A DNA stretch of 64,000 bases from Pseudomonas arsenicoxydans. GTDB taxonomy: Bacteria; Pseudomonadota; Gammaproteobacteria; Pseudomonadales; Pseudomonadaceae. Shown in pieces: positions 29,911-39,485 of the stretch. Where the stretch lies: the NCBI RefSeq assembly GCF_900103875.1, contig NZ_LT629705.1:2303001-2367000 (forward strand), given 5' to 3'. The notes beneath the pieces are model-generated. The model ran no database searches. It saw only the letters and a list, made by a program, of their open reading frames with translations, and had not been told where the DNA came from. The position numbers and the translations under genes were made by a program. The first letter of the stretch is position 1; each line of letters starts with the position of its first letter.

Positions 29911-31200
29911 GTGAGCAAGTCTCTGCAAGCCATACGTGGCATGAACGACATCCTGCCCGATCAGACACCCCTGTGGCGTCATTTCGAGGGCACCGTCTCG
30001 CGTCTGCTGGATAACTACGGTTACAAGCAGATCCGCATGCCGATCGTGGAATTCACCGAGCTGTTCAAGCGTTCCATCGGTGAAGTGACCGACATCGTCG
30101 AAAAAGAGATGTACACCTTCGACGACCGCAACGGCGACTCCCTGACACTGCGTCCGGAAGGCACGGCTGCCTGCGTACGTGCGGTGCTCGAGCACGGCAT
30201 CACCGGCGGCGGCCAGGTGCAGAAACTCTGGTACATCGGCCCGATGTTCCGCCACGAACGTCCTCAGAAAGGCCGTTATCGTCAGTTCCACCAGATCGGT
30301 GTCGAGGTGTTCAACCTCGACGGTCCGGACATCGATGCCGAGCTGATCGTGCTGACCTGGCGCCTGTGGGGCGAGCTGGGCATCCGTGATGCGGTCAAGC
30401 TTGAACTCAACAGCCTGGGCACCAGCGAGTCTCGCGGTCGTTATCGCGAAGCGCTGGTCGAATACCTTTCGGCTCGCCTGGACCAATTGGACGAAGACAG
30501 CCAACGCCGTCTGAAGACCAACCCGCTGCGGGTTCTGGACACCAAGAACGCCGACACTCAAGCAGTCCTGGTCGACGCGCCGAAAATGGCCGACTACCTG
30601 GACGAAGAATCCCGCGTGCACTTCGAGGGCCTGAAGGCTCGCCTGGACGCCGCCGGTATTCCTTATGTGATCAACCCGAAGCTGGTTCGCGGGCTGGATT
30701 ACTACAGCAAGACCGTTTTCGAATGGGTCACCGACAAGTTGGGCGCCCAGGGCACCGTATGTGCCGGTGGACGTTACGACGGTCTGGTGGAGCAGATGGG
30801 CGGCAAGCCGACCCCGGGCGTAGGTTTCGCCATGGGTATCGAACGCCTGGTGCTGCTGCTTGAAACCCTGGAGCAGATCCCGCAAGAAATCTCCCGTCAG
30901 GTCGATGTCTACCTGTGCGCCTTCGGTGAGGCCGCCGAACTGGCTGCCCTGACGTTGAGCGAGAAGGTGCGTGATCAGTTGCCAAACCTGCGCCTGCAGA
31001 TCAATGCCGGTGCCGGCAGCTTCAAAAGCCAGTTCAAGAAGGCCGACAAGAGCGGTGCGCTGTACGCGCTGATCCTCGGCGACGATGAAATGGCCCAGCA
31101 AGTGGTAGGTTTCAAACCCCTGCGTGGCCAGGGCGAACAACAAAGCATTGCCTGGGATGCGCTTGCTGCACACCTGGCCACCTGCGTCGTGCAGGGTTGA
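29911..31200 (+). CDS. hisS: Histidyl-tRNA synthetase
   Basis: HisS charges tRNA-His. The 429-residue class II synthetase has motif 1 near residue 50, motif 2 ([21 protein letters not shown]), the histidine motifs [14 protein letters not shown] and [14 protein letters not shown], motif 3 ([13 protein letters not shown]), and the anticodon-binding domain from about 330. Start is GTG with AAGGA upstream. Confidence 0.99.
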   Translation: MSKSLQAIRGMNDILPDQTPLWRHFEGTVSRLLDNYGYKQIRMPIVEFTELFKRSIGEVTDIVEKEMYTFDDRNGDSLTLRPEGTAACVRAVLEHGITGGGQVQKLWYIGPMFRHERPQKGRYRQFHQIGVEVFNLDGPDIDAELIVLTWRLWGELGIRDAVKLELNSLGTSESRGRYREALVEYLSARLDQLDEDSQRRLKTNPLRVLDTKNADTQAVLVDAPKMADYLDEESRVHFEGLKARLDAAGIPYVINPKLVRGLDYYSKTVFEWVTDKLGAQGTVCAGGRYDGLVEQMGGKPTPGVGFAMGIERLVLLLETLEQIPQEISRQVDVYLCAFGEAAELAALTLSEKVRDQLPNLRLQINAGAGSFKSQFKKADKSGALYALILGDDEMAQQVVGFKPLRGQGEQQSIAWDALAAHLATCVVQG

Positions 31201-31240
31201 AGCTGTCAAACAGCCGAATTAGCGATTAAGGAGTATTGGG

Positions 31241-31882
31241 GTGTCGAGTACCGAAGACGAACAGCTGGCGGATTTGAAGGACTGGTGGACACGCAACGGC
31301 AAGCCCCTGGTCACTGGCGGCCTGTTGGCGCTGGTCATCGTGTTCGGCTGGCAGGCCTTTCACAAGTATCAGAGCAATCAGTCGCAAAGCGCCTCGATTC
31401 TCTATCAGCAACTGCTGGAAACCACGCTGACGCCTGACGGCAAGCCTGACGCTGCCCGTGTTTCGGATCTGGCCGGCAAGCTTAAAAGCGAGTTCGGCGG
31501 CACCGCTTATGCGCAGTACGGCAGCCTGTTCGTGGCGAAAGTCGCGGTCGACAGCGGCAAGCTGGACGATGCTGGCACCGAACTGAAAGCCATCGTCGAC
31601 AAACCGGCAAACCCGGCGCTGGGCGAAATCGCCCGTCAGCGTCTGGCGCAGGTACTGTCCGCGCAGAACAAGGCCGATGAAGCCTTGAAGCTGCTCGAAG
31701 GCGACACCGACAAGGCGTTCTTGGCCACTCGCGAAGAACTCAAGGGTGACCTGCTGGTGCAGTTGGGTCGTACCGACGAAGCAAATACGGCGTATCAAAA
31801 AGCCAAGGCAGCACTGTCGGATGAAGCGGCAGTCGGTGGCCTACAAATCAAGCTGGACGACCTGGCCAAAGGGGATGCGTGA
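31241..31882 (+). CDS. yfgM: YfgM-family tetratricopeptide membrane protein
   Basis: The 213-residue protein has a short cytoplasmic start, one membrane helix (about residues 25-45, LVTGGLLALVIVFGWQAF) and a periplasmic TPR-like domain (TPR_21). In E. coli YfgM binds SecYEG and periplasmic chaperones; here that role is inferred. The start is GTG with AAGGAG upstream. It overlaps bamB by eight bases. Confidence 0.93.
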   Translation: MSSTEDEQLADLKDWWTRNGKPLVTGGLLALVIVFGWQAFHKYQSNQSQSASILYQQLLETTLTPDGKPDAARVSDLAGKLKSEFGGTAYAQYGSLFVAKVAVDSGKLDDAGTELKAIVDKPANPALGEIARQRLAQVLSAQNKADEALKLLEGDTDKAFLATREELKGDLLVQLGRTDEANTAYQKAKAALSDEAAVGGLQIKLDDLAKGDA

Positions 31883-33026
31883 CGTGATTCGTTGGAAACA
31901 TGCAGCATTGCTGGCTCTGGCCATTTTGGCCACGGGTTGCAGCAGCAACGGCAAAAAAGAATTGCCTCCGGCCGAGTTGACCGACTTCAAGGAAGAAGTG
32001 GTTCTGCACAAGCAGTGGAGTCGTTCGATCGGTAACGGTCAGGGCGAAACCTACAACATGCTGGTTCCGGCGATCGACGGCGATACCATTTATGCCGCGG
32101 ACGTCACTGGTGTGGTGATGGCGATGGATCGCAGCAACGGCGACGTCAAATGGAAGAAGGATCTTGATCTGCCTGTTTCCGGCGCCGTTGGTGTGGGTTA
32201 CGGTCTGGTCACGTTCGGTACCCTCAAGGGCGAAATCGTTGCCCTGGACGCAATCAACGGTGAAGAGAAATGGCGCGCTCGCGTGTCCAGCGAAGTACTC
32301 GCACCGCCGGCCAACAACGGTGACGTGGTTGTGGTCCAGACTCAGGATGACCGTCTGATCGGTCTGGATGCCGCCACTGGCAACCAGCGCTGGTTGTATG
32401 ACAGCACGCCTGCGGTCCTGACCCTGCGCGGCACCAGTGCGCCGATCGTGACCAACCGCCTCGCGGTGGCTGGCCTGTCGACCGGTAAAGTGGTCGCTCT
32501 CGATATTTCCAACGGCGTGCCGGTATGGGAACAACGGGTTGCGATTCCACAGGGTCGTTCGGAACTGGAGCGCGTTGTCGATATCGACGGCGGTCTGCTG
32601 TTGTCCGGCGGTACCCTGTACGTTGCCAGCTACCAGGGTCGCGTTGCGGCACTGGACCTGGAAAGCGGTCGTCAGCTCTGGCAGCGTGATGCTTCCAGTT
32701 ATGCCGGTGTCGCCCAGGGTTTTGGCAACGTCTACGTGAGCCTGTCTTCGGGCACCGTTGAAGGCGTCGACGAACGTTCCACCACAGCCTTGTGGAGCAA
32801 CGATTCGCTGGCCCGCCGTCAACTGTCGGCTCCGGAAGTGTTCTCCAGCTACGTTGCAGTCGGCGACATGGAAGGCTACCTGCACCTGCTGAGCCAGGTG
32901 GACGGTCGTTTTGTCGGCCGCGAACGCATCGACAGCGACGGCCTGCGTGCCCGTCCGCTGGTGGTGGGTGACACGATTTATGTTTATGGCAACAGTGGCA
33001 AGCTGGAAGCCCTGACCATTAAGTAA
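31875..33026 (+). CDS. bamB: Outer membrane assembly lipoprotein BamB
   Basis: BamB is the beta-propeller lipoprotein of the BAM complex that folds outer-membrane proteins. The 383-residue product has a signal peptide ending in LATGC and PQQ-type propeller repeats (VVMAMDRSNGDVKWKKDL, EIVALDAINGEEKW, RLIGLDAATGNQRW). ATG at 31875 overlaps yfgM; a GTG three codons later (31884), correctly spaced from AAAGGGG, is the alternative and gives 380 residues. Confidence 0.97.
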   Translation: MRDVIRWKHAALLALAILATGCSSNGKKELPPAELTDFKEEVVLHKQWSRSIGNGQGETYNMLVPAIDGDTIYAADVTGVVMAMDRSNGDVKWKKDLDLPVSGAVGVGYGLVTFGTLKGEIVALDAINGEEKWRARVSSEVLAPPANNGDVVVVQTQDDRLIGLDAATGNQRWLYDSTPAVLTLRGTSAPIVTNRLAVAGLSTGKVVALDISNGVPVWEQRVAIPQGRSELERVVDIDGGLLLSGGTLYVASYQGRVAALDLESGRQLWQRDASSYAGVAQGFGNVYVSLSSGTVEGVDERSTTALWSNDSLARRQLSAPEVFSSYVAVGDMEGYLHLLSQVDGRFVGRERIDSDGLRARPLVVGDTIYVYGNSGKLEALTIK

Positions 33027-33061
33027 AGGTTTGACTATGCTTGGGGTTGATCCCCAGGCAG

Positions 33062-33136
33062 CCCCGTAACCACGGGGTTCGCAGCGCCCTCAAGCGCTGC
33101 CCCGAGCACCAGCCGCTGCCTCGCAGCGGCTTTTGT
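33062..33136 (+). terminator. Hairpin cluster between bamB and der, last one terminator-like
   Basis: Three stems follow one another: CCCCGT/ACGGGG, GCAGCGC/GCGCTGC and AGCCGCTGC/GCAGCGGCT. Only the third (33111-33131) is followed by T4. It probably attenuates rather than fully blocks transcription into der. Confidence 0.6.
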
Positions 33137-33166
33137 ATTTTCTGAAATAACGAAGTGGAGAGCCGC

Positions 33167-34636
33167 ATGGTTCCCGTAATCGCCCTGGTGGGCCGACCGA
33201 ACGTCGGCAAGTCCACCTTGTTCAACCGCCTGACCAGGACTCGTGACGCCATCGTCGGCGACTTGTCCGGTCTGACCCGTGATCGCCAATACGGTGAGGC
33301 CAAGTGGCAAGGGCGTTCCTACATTCTGGTCGACACCGGCGGTATCTCCGGTGACGAGCACGGTATGGACGAAAAAATGGCCGAGCAGTCGCTGCTGGCC
33401 ATTGAAGAAGCGGATGTCGTTCTGTTCCTGGTAGATGCCAAGGCCGGTTTCACCGCCGCCGACCAGATGATCGCCGAGCATTTGCGCAAACGTAACAAGC
33501 GTTCTTACGTAGTGGCTAACAAGGTCGACAACATCGACCCTGAAATGGCCCGCGCTGAATTCGCCCCGTTGGGCATGGGCCACGCGATTCCAATCGCCGG
33601 TGCTCATGGTCGTGGCATCACCCAGATGCTGGAAATCGCGCTCAGCGACTTCCCGAAAGACGAAGATGAGCAGGAAGAAGGCGAAGAAGAGATCGTTGCC
33701 GAAGGCGAGGAAGCCAAGCGCATTCCTGGCCCTAGCGAAAAAGACGGGATCAAGATTGCAATCATCGGCCGCCCGAACGTCGGCAAGTCGACCCTGGTCA
33801 ACCGCATGCTTGGTGAAGACCGGGTAATCGTCTATGACCAGCCCGGCACCACCCGCGACAGTATCTACATCCCGTTCGAGCGTAACGACGAGAAGTACAC
33901 GCTGATCGACACCGCCGGTGTGCGCAAGCGCGGCAAGATCCACGAAGAAGTCGAAAAATTCTCCGTGGTCAAAACCCTGCAAGCGATCAAAGACGCCAAC
34001 GTGGTGATCTTTGTGATGGACGCCCGCGAAGGCGTGGTGGACCACGACCTCAACCTGCTGGGCTTTGCCATTGAGTCGGGTCGTGCGCTGGTCATCGCGA
34101 TCAACAAGTGGGACGGCATGACGCCAAGCGAGCGCGACTTCGTGAAGGTCGAGCTGCAACGTCGACTGTTCTTCGTTGACTACGCCGACATCCACTTCAT
34201 CTCGGCGCTGCACGGCACTGGCGTGGGCAACCTCTACGCGTCCGTACAGAACTCGTTCAAGTCCGCGGTCACCCGCTGGCCGACCAACCGCCTGACCCAG
34301 ATTCTGGAAGATGCGGTTGGTGAGCACGCGCCACCGATGGTCAACAACCGTCGGATCAAGCTGCGTTATGCCCACTTGGGTGGTGCGAACCCGCCGATCA
34401 TCGTGATTCACGGTAACCAGATCGAGAAGGTGCCGAAGTCGTACGTCCGTTACCTGGAAAACACCTACCGTCGTGTGTTGAAGCTGGTCGGTACGCCGAT
34501 CCGCATCGAGTTCAAGGGCGGCGAGAACCCGTTCGAAGGCAAAAAGACCACGCTGACCGACCGCCAGGTCAACAAGAAGCGTCGCATGATGTCGCACCAC
34601 AAGAAAGCCGACAAAAAGCGCCGCGATAAGAAGTAA
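33167..34636 (+). CDS. der: Ribosome biogenesis GTPase Der (EngA)
   Basis: Der has two GTPase domains in tandem and matures the 50S subunit. The 489-residue protein has [14 protein letters not shown] near residue 9 and [14 protein letters not shown] near 207, with DTGG/DTAG G3 motifs, NKVD and NKWD G4 motifs, an acidic linker ([10 protein letters not shown]), and a C-terminal KH-like domain with a lysine-rich tail. ATG at 33167 is preceded by GGAG; a GTG four codons upstream is less likely. Confidence 0.98.
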   Translation: MVPVIALVGRPNVGKSTLFNRLTRTRDAIVGDLSGLTRDRQYGEAKWQGRSYILVDTGGISGDEHGMDEKMAEQSLLAIEEADVVLFLVDAKAGFTAADQMIAEHLRKRNKRSYVVANKVDNIDPEMARAEFAPLGMGHAIPIAGAHGRGITQMLEIALSDFPKDEDEQEEGEEEIVAEGEEAKRIPGPSEKDGIKIAIIGRPNVGKSTLVNRMLGEDRVIVYDQPGTTRDSIYIPFERNDEKYTLIDTAGVRKRGKIHEEVEKFSVVKTLQAIKDANVVIFVMDAREGVVDHDLNLLGFAIESGRALVIAINKWDGMTPSERDFVKVELQRRLFFVDYADIHFISALHGTGVGNLYASVQNSFKSAVTRWPTNRLTQILEDAVGEHAPPMVNNRRIKLRYAHLGGANPPIIVIHGNQIEKVPKSYVRYLENTYRRVLKLVGTPIRIEFKGGENPFEGKKTTLTDRQVNKKRRMMSHHKKADKKRRDKK

Positions 34637-34639
34637 AAG

Positions 34640-34760
34640 CAGCTTTAAGTTCCAAGCTGCAAGCTTCAAGTCAAAGCAAAAAGGGTCCTGTGCAGGGCCC
34701 TTTTTTGTGCATGATGGTTTGAGGCTTGACCGCTTGCAGCTTGTCGCTTGAAACTTGGAG
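34640..34760. repeat. Family C inverted repeat (AAGCTGCAAGCTTCAAG type) around a terminator
   Basis: The left arm (about 34640-34672, GTTCCAAGCTGCAAGC and TTCAAG) and the right arm (about 34728-34757, CTTGCAGCTTGTCGCTTGAAACTTGGAG) are imperfect inverted copies. A terminator with T6 lies between them. The same repeat type occurs between guaB and guaA. Confidence 0.75.
34681..34706 (+). terminator. Terminator of the ndk-der run
   Basis: AAGGGTCCTG and CAGGGCCCTT pair with one G-T wobble around a 2-base loop, followed by T6. Confidence 0.85.
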
Positions 34761-34781
34761 CTCACCTGCAAGGGGCTACCG

Positions 34782-35930
34782 ATGATCACCAGTAAGCTGC
34801 CGAATGTCGGCATCACTATCTTCACTCAGATGTCTCAGCTCGCGGCGCAAACCGGGGCGATCAACCTGTCCCAGGGTTTCCCCGATTTCGATGCGCCGCA
34901 GGCCCTGTGCGATGCGGTCGGTCGGCATGTCGCCAATGGCCACAACCAGTATTCGCCGATGACCGGCCTGCCGGCGTTGCGCCAGCAAATCTCGGCCAAG
35001 ATCGCTCGCAGCTACGGCGTCAACGTGGATGCCGACGATGAAGTGACGGTCACGCCCGGCGCCACCCAGGCGATCTTCTGTGCCATACAGGCGGTTATCC
35101 ACAGCGGCGACGAAGTGATCGTGTTTGATCCGTGCTACGACAGCTATGAACCGTCGGTGGAGCTGGCCGGTGGCCGTTGCGTGCATGTGCAACTGGGCCT
35201 CAACGATTTTGCCATCGACTTTGAAAAGCTCGCGGCGGCGATTACGCCACGCACGAAGATGATCGTTCTCAACGCTCCGCATAACCCAAGTGGCGCACTG
35301 ATCAGCCGTGCGGAACTGGATCAGCTGGCGGCCTTGATTCGAGACCGCGACATCTACATCGTCAGCGACGAAGTCTACGAACACCTGGTCTTCGACGGCG
35401 TGCCTCACGTCAGCGTGCTGAATCACGAAGAGCTGTATCAACGAGCATTCGTGGTCAGTTCCTTTGGCAAGACCTATCACGTCACTGGCTGGAAAACCGG
35501 CTACGTGGTTGCACCGCCGGCACTGACGGCGGAGCTGCGCAAAGTGCACCAGTACGTCAGTTTCTGCGGCGTGACACCGTTGCAATATGCCTTGGCCGAC
35601 TTCATGGCCGAGCATCCGGAACACGTCGAGGAGCTGCCTGGTTTCTACCAGGCCAAGCGTGATTTGTTCTGCGATCTACTGACGCCGTCCCGATTCAGCT
35701 TCAAACGGGTGACTGGCACCTATTTCCAGCTGGTTGATTACTCGCAGATCCGCCCGGACCTCAATGACGTCGAAATGGCGTTGTGGATGACCCGCGAACA
35801 TGGTGTGGCAAGCATTCCGATTTCGGTGTTCTACCAGACCCCGCCCGAAGGCCAGCGCCTGGTGCGACTGTGCTTCGCCAAACGCGAGGAGACCCTGCGT
35901 GAAGCAGCGGCAAAACTATGCGTGATTTGA
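34782..35930 (+). CDS. Methionine aminotransferase (PLP-dependent, YbdL type)
   Basis: The enzyme belongs to aminotransferase class I/II; the YbdL/KAT group uses methionine, glutamine and aromatic amino acids with 2-oxo acids such as KMBA. The 382-residue protein has NLSQGFPDFDAP at the start, LNAPHNPSGALIS, and the PLP lysine in SSFGKTYHVTGWKTGY. ATG at 34782 follows AAGGGG. It overlaps the next gene by 13 bases; pairing with an omega-amidase implies a glutamine transaminase-omega-amidase route for KMBA recycling to methionine. Confidence 0.9.
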   Translation: MITSKLPNVGITIFTQMSQLAAQTGAINLSQGFPDFDAPQALCDAVGRHVANGHNQYSPMTGLPALRQQISAKIARSYGVNVDADDEVTVTPGATQAIFCAIQAVIHSGDEVIVFDPCYDSYEPSVELAGGRCVHVQLGLNDFAIDFEKLAAAITPRTKMIVLNAPHNPSGALISRAELDQLAALIRDRDIYIVSDEVYEHLVFDGVPHVSVLNHEELYQRAFVVSSFGKTYHVTGWKTGYVVAPPALTAELRKVHQYVSFCGVTPLQYALADFMAEHPEHVEELPGFYQAKRDLFCDLLTPSRFSFKRVTGTYFQLVDYSQIRPDLNDVEMALWMTREHGVASIPISVFYQTPPEGQRLVRLCFAKREETLREAAAKLCVI

Positions 35931-36709
35931 GTGCTCTGCCCAATCTGAATATCGCGCTGATCCAGACCACCCTGGCCTGGCATGACCGCCAGGCCAATCT
36001 GGAGCATTTCGAGCAGTTGCTTGAACAGGCTCGCGGCGCTGACCTGATTATCCTGCCGGAGATGTTCACCACCGGTTTTTCCATGGAGTCGCAAACCCTC
36101 TGCGAACCGGAAAACGGCCCCACCAGTAAATGGCTGCGGGTTCAGGCTGCCAAGCTCGATGCCGTGATTACCGGCAGCATCATCGTCCAGGCCGCTGACG
36201 GCAGCCATCGCAATCGTCTGCTCTGGGCGCGGCCGGACGGGGAAGTGTGGCATTACGACAAGCGCCACCTGTTCCGCATGGCCGGCGAGCATAACCACTA
36301 CACGCCTGGTGAGCGTCAGGTGCAGTTCGAGCTCAAGGGCTGGCGTGTGCGGCCGCTGATTTGCTACGACCTGCGCTTCCCGGTCTGGAGCCGCGATGCA
36401 CAAGACACCGACCTGTTGTTGTACACCGCCAACTGGCCGGGTGCCCGGCGCCAGCACTGGAACCGTTTGCTGCCGGCGCGGGCAATTGAAAACCTTTGCT
36501 ATGTGGCAGCGGTGAATCGCATCGGGACTGACGGTAAAGGGTTTGCCTACACCGGCGACAGTCAGGTACTGGATTTCCAGGGCGAGACATTGCTCAGTGC
36601 GGGCGAGGCGGATGGGGTGTTTCAGGTGGTGTTGAATGCTGCGGATCTTCAGGCTTATCGCACGCGTTTTCCAGCGAACCTGGATGCCGATACCTTCGAA
36701 TTCACCTGA
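35918..36709 (+). CDS. Carbon-nitrogen hydrolase, omega-amidase YafV type
   Basis: Omega-amidases hydrolyse 2-oxoglutaramate and 2-oxosuccinamate, the products of glutamine or asparagine transamination. The 263-residue protein has the nitrilase Glu-Lys-Cys triad: Glu in ILPEMFTTGFS (about 48), Lys in HYDKRHLF (about 114) and Cys in PLICYDLRFPVW (about 149). Translation is coupled to the aminotransferase by overlap, which supports the joint function. Confidence 0.92.
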   Translation: MRDLSALPNLNIALIQTTLAWHDRQANLEHFEQLLEQARGADLIILPEMFTTGFSMESQTLCEPENGPTSKWLRVQAAKLDAVITGSIIVQAADGSHRNRLLWARPDGEVWHYDKRHLFRMAGEHNHYTPGERQVQFELKGWRVRPLICYDLRFPVWSRDAQDTDLLLYTANWPGARRQHWNRLLPARAIENLCYVAAVNRIGTDGKGFAYTGDSQVLDFQGETLLSAGEADGVFQVVLNAADLQAYRTRFPANLDADTFEFT

Positions 36710-36734
36710 GATTTTCACTGCCTGACCCGGCCTC

Positions 36735-36827
36735 TTCGCGGGCAAGCCCGCTCCCACAGTTGACCGCTGTGAGCACAGCTTTTGTGCACGCCAAAGTAAA
36801 TTGTGGGAGCGGGCTTGCCCGCGAAGG
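36735..36827. repeat. REP pair (REPIN), family A
   Basis: Inverted copies of the GTGGGAGCGGGCTTGCCCGC core lie at 36736-36759 (reverse) and 36801-36824 (forward), separated by about 40 bases, between the omega-amidase and leuA terminator. Confidence 0.9.
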
Positions 36828-36863
36828 GGGCCGGACAGACAGCACAAAAATACGCAGGCAAAC

Positions 36864-36898
36864 AAAAAGGCCCCGAGGTTCGCACCTCGGGGCCTTTT
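36864..36898. terminator. Bidirectional terminator between the omega-amidase gene and leuA
   Basis: AAGGCCCCGAGGT and ACCTCGGGGCCTT form a perfect 13-bp stem with loop TCGC; A5 precedes and T4 follows, so it can serve both converging genes. Confidence 0.92.
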
Positions 36899-36914
36899 GC
36901 TTTGCAGCGAGGGC

Positions 36915-38594
36915 TTACGCCGCTTTCGCTTCCGGCTGGCTCAGGGAACGGTTCAGCGCGCTGAACAGGGCCTTGAAGCTGGCGGTGGTGATGTTTTCGT
37001 CGATACCGACGCCGTGCACCGCACGTTCACCGTTTACGCGCAGTTCAATGTAGGCCGCGGCCTTGGCATTGGTGCCCGCGCCGATCGCGTGTTCGTTGTA
37101 GTCCATGATCTCAACCGGAATCGGCAGACCGGCGACCAGCGCTTCCAGGGCGCCGTTGCCCTTGCCGCGCCAGTGCAGGTTGGTTTCGCCCTGGCCTTTG
37201 CCCGAGACTTCCACTTCGACGGCGCTGTGACCGTTTTCTTCCTGCAGGCGATGGCTGACCAGCGCGTACGGGGTGTTGGCCTGCAAGTATTCGCTGTGCA
37301 GCAAGGCGTGGATCTGCTGGGCGGTCATTTCCAGGCCGAGGCGATCGGTTTCACGCTGTACAACCTGGCTGAACTCAATCTGCATGCGGCGCGGCAAGCT
37401 GATGCCGTATTCCTGTTCCAGCAGGTAAGCGATCCCGCCTTTGCCCGACTGGCTGTTGACGCGGATCACCGCCTCGTAGCTGCGGCCGATGTCGGCCGGG
37501 TCGATCGGCAAGTACGGCACTTCCCACAACGCGTCCGGTTTCTGCTGGGCGAAGCCCTTGCGGATGGCATCCTGGTGGGAGCCGGAGAACGCGGTGTGAA
37601 CCAGGTCGCCAACGTAAGGGTGACGTGGATGCACCTGGATCTGGTTGCATTCTTCGACGACTTTGCGCACGCCGTCGATGTCGGAGAAGTCCAGCTCAGG
37701 GTGAATGCCCTGGGTGTAGAGGTTCAACGCCACGGTCACGAGGTCGACGTTACCGGTACGCTCGCCGTTACCGAACAGGCAGCCTTCAACGCGGTCGGCG
37801 CCGGCCATCAGGCCCAGCTCGGTGGCGGCAACGCCAGTACCACGGTCGTTGTGGGTGTGCAGGCTGATGATCACGCTGTCACGACGGTTGATGTGACGGC
37901 CGAACCATTCGATCTGGTCGGCATAGATGTTCGGGGTCGCGCATTCCACGGTGGCTGGCAGGTTGAGAATCACCTTGTGCTCAGGCGTCGGGTTCCAGAC
38001 TTCGATCACGGCGTCACAGACTTCCTTGGCGAACTCGAGCTCGGTCGCGCTGAAGGTTTCCGGCGAGTACTCGAAGGTCCACTGGGTGTCCGGCTGCTGG
38101 GCAGCGTATTTGACGAACAGCTTGGCGGCGTTCACGGCGATGGCCTTGATCCCGTCCTTGTCCTGGTTGAAGACAATGCGGCGGAAGGAAGGGGAGGTCG
38201 CGTTGTACAGGTGAACGATGGCTTTCTTCGCCCCGCGCAGGGATTCGAAGGTGCGCTCGATCAAGTCTTCACGGCCCTGGGTCAGCACCTGGATGGTGGT
38301 GTCGTCCGGGATGTGGTTGCCTTCGATCAGGGTACGTACGAAGTCGAAGTCGGTTTGCGAAGCGGCCGGGAAGGAGGCTTCGATTTCTTTCACGCCGACC
38401 TGCACCAGGGTTTTCCAGAAACGCAGCTTCTTGACCGCGTCCATGGGTTCGATCAATGACTGGTTGCCGTCACGAAGGTCGGAACTGCACCAGATCGGCG
38501 CGGCGGTGATGGTCTTCGATGGCCAGGTACGGTCCGGGATGTCGATGGTCGGGAACGCGCGGTATTTCGAAGACGGGTCTTTGAGCATGCTCAT
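36915..38594 (-). CDS. leuA: 2-isopropylmalate synthase
   Basis: LeuA condenses acetyl-CoA with 2-oxoisovalerate in leucine synthesis. The 559-residue protein is the long actinobacterial/pseudomonad type (LeuA2). Visible motifs: [12 protein letters not shown] (metal and substrate), [13 protein letters not shown] (metal His pair), [11 protein letters not shown], and a C-terminal regulatory domain from about 430 that binds leucine. The start at 38594 is [14 protein letters not shown]. It is monocistronic. Confidence 0.98.
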   Translation of the reverse strand: MSMLKDPSSKYRAFPTIDIPDRTWPSKTITAAPIWCSSDLRDGNQSLIEPMDAVKKLRFWKTLVQVGVKEIEASFPAASQTDFDFVRTLIEGNHIPDDTTIQVLTQGREDLIERTFESLRGAKKAIVHLYNATSPSFRRIVFNQDKDGIKAIAVNAAKLFVKYAAQQPDTQWTFEYSPETFSATELEFAKEVCDAVIEVWNPTPEHKVILNLPATVECATPNIYADQIEWFGRHINRRDSVIISLHTHNDRGTGVAATELGLMAGADRVEGCLFGNGERTGNVDLVTVALNLYTQGIHPELDFSDIDGVRKVVEECNQIQVHPRHPYVGDLVHTAFSGSHQDAIRKGFAQQKPDALWEVPYLPIDPADIGRSYEAVIRVNSQSGKGGIAYLLEQEYGISLPRRMQIEFSQVVQRETDRLGLEMTAQQIHALLHSEYLQANTPYALVSHRLQEENGHSAVEVEVSGKGQGETNLHWRGKGNGALEALVAGLPIPVEIMDYNEHAIGAGTNAKAAAYIELRVNGERAVHGVGIDENITTASFKALFSALNRSLSQPEAKAA

Positions 38595-38761
38595 CGGGAA
38601 ATCCTTATTGTGTGGGCCGAAAAAAGGCGGCCTGCCGGTAGATCAAATGTTCTTGGGGAAAAGCGTAGGGCGAGGCACCGCAAATTCAGCCCGGCAGTCG
38701 TGCACTGACAAGGCACAGGCTGCGGTGCTGGCGAAGCTGAATGAGGGTGTGAGAGGTTTTC

Positions 38762-38956
38762 ATGTCTTCAACCCTAACCGCCGTTGTGGAGGATGGCAAG
38801 CAGTCGAAAAAAATTGAGAGGAATACCCGAAAAAGCGGATTTGTCGCGATTTTATTGTTCGAAATGACGATGATCGTCTGGATGGTTGCGCGAGGTTTGA
38901 GCGATGCGCAATCGCAGACTTCAGCGGATGGAGCGTGTCAGTGCAGCTATTCTTAG
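38762..38956 (+). CDS. Possible small membrane protein (64 aa)
   Basis: ATG at 38762 with GAGAGG six bases upstream opens a 64-codon frame. It holds a lysine-rich start, one hydrophobic helix (GFVAILLFEMTMIVWMV) and a C-terminal tail with two Cys (CQCSYS). It lies in the leuA promoter region on the opposite strand, so it may be spurious. No family is recognised. Confidence 0.3.
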   Translation: MSSTLTAVVEDGKQSKKIERNTRKSGFVAILLFEMTMIVWMVARGLSDAQSQTSADGACQCSYS

Positions 38957-38992
38957 AGCCTCAACAGGACGACTTGTACGTAGGAGTCAGCC

Positions 38993-39349
38993 ATGAACGA
39001 GTCGGATTGGAAGCTATATAGCGCGTTGCGTCCACTGGCCCATGAACGGATGTGTATCCGGATCATGGATGAGGTCGAGCGCACGGTGCTGGATAAAAGC
39101 CTGGCGCCTTATGAGCGGATTGAAGCCAGTGAAGAAAGGCTCAAAGCCGGTCAGAAGGAGCTGTATTGGGCGTTTGACGTTTTCAGGCATTCACGCAATG
39201 AGGCGCCCGGTCACTTGCTGGGACTGTGCGCGCGTGAGTTGATCACGTCCGAAGAGCTGGCGGGCTTCTCGCAGGAAACCCAGGACGGGATCAAAAAGAG
39301 CCTGGCGCACTGGGAAGTCCATGGGATTGAGGATCTGGAGGCGGAATAG
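38993..39349 (+). CDS. Conserved Pseudomonas protein, function unknown (118 aa)
   Basis: The 118-residue protein is acidic, soluble and helical, with no signal peptide or known motif. Conserved-looking blocks are WKLYSALRPLAHERM, and HLLGLCAREL. TAGGAG precedes the ATG. It is flanked by the possible small membrane gene and a REPIN; its promoter is probably shared with neither neighbour. From memory, similar proteins of about 115 residues occur across pseudomonads. Confidence 0.7.
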   Translation: MNESDWKLYSALRPLAHERMCIRIMDEVERTVLDKSLAPYERIEASEERLKAGQKELYWAFDVFRHSRNEAPGHLLGLCARELITSEELAGFSQETQDGIKKSLAHWEVHGIEDLEAE

Positions 39350-39364
39350 CGGCGTCTGTAATGG

Positions 39365-39468
39365 CCCTATCGCGGGCAAGCCCGCTCCCACATTAGATCT
39401 TCAGCGACCACATTATTTGTGGCCACCAAAGATAAAATGTGGGAGCGGGCTTGCCCGCGATAAGGCCA
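39365..39468. repeat. REP pair (REPIN), family A, shared-spacer copy 1
   Basis: Inverted REP cores at about 39369-39392 and 39437-39460 flank a spacer with TTTGTGGCC, CCAAAGATAAAATG. The spacer is nearly identical to that of the REPIN at 42673-42776, so the two are recent copies of one element. Confidence 0.9.
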
Positions 39469-39485
39469 TCAGCCTCAACGATTGT

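Noticed and set aside
38595..38760. Leucine attenuator or leader peptide before leuA
   Set aside because: A small hairpin (GGCCG/CGGCC) is seen on the minus strand, but its T-run is in the loop, and no leader with leucine codons was found.
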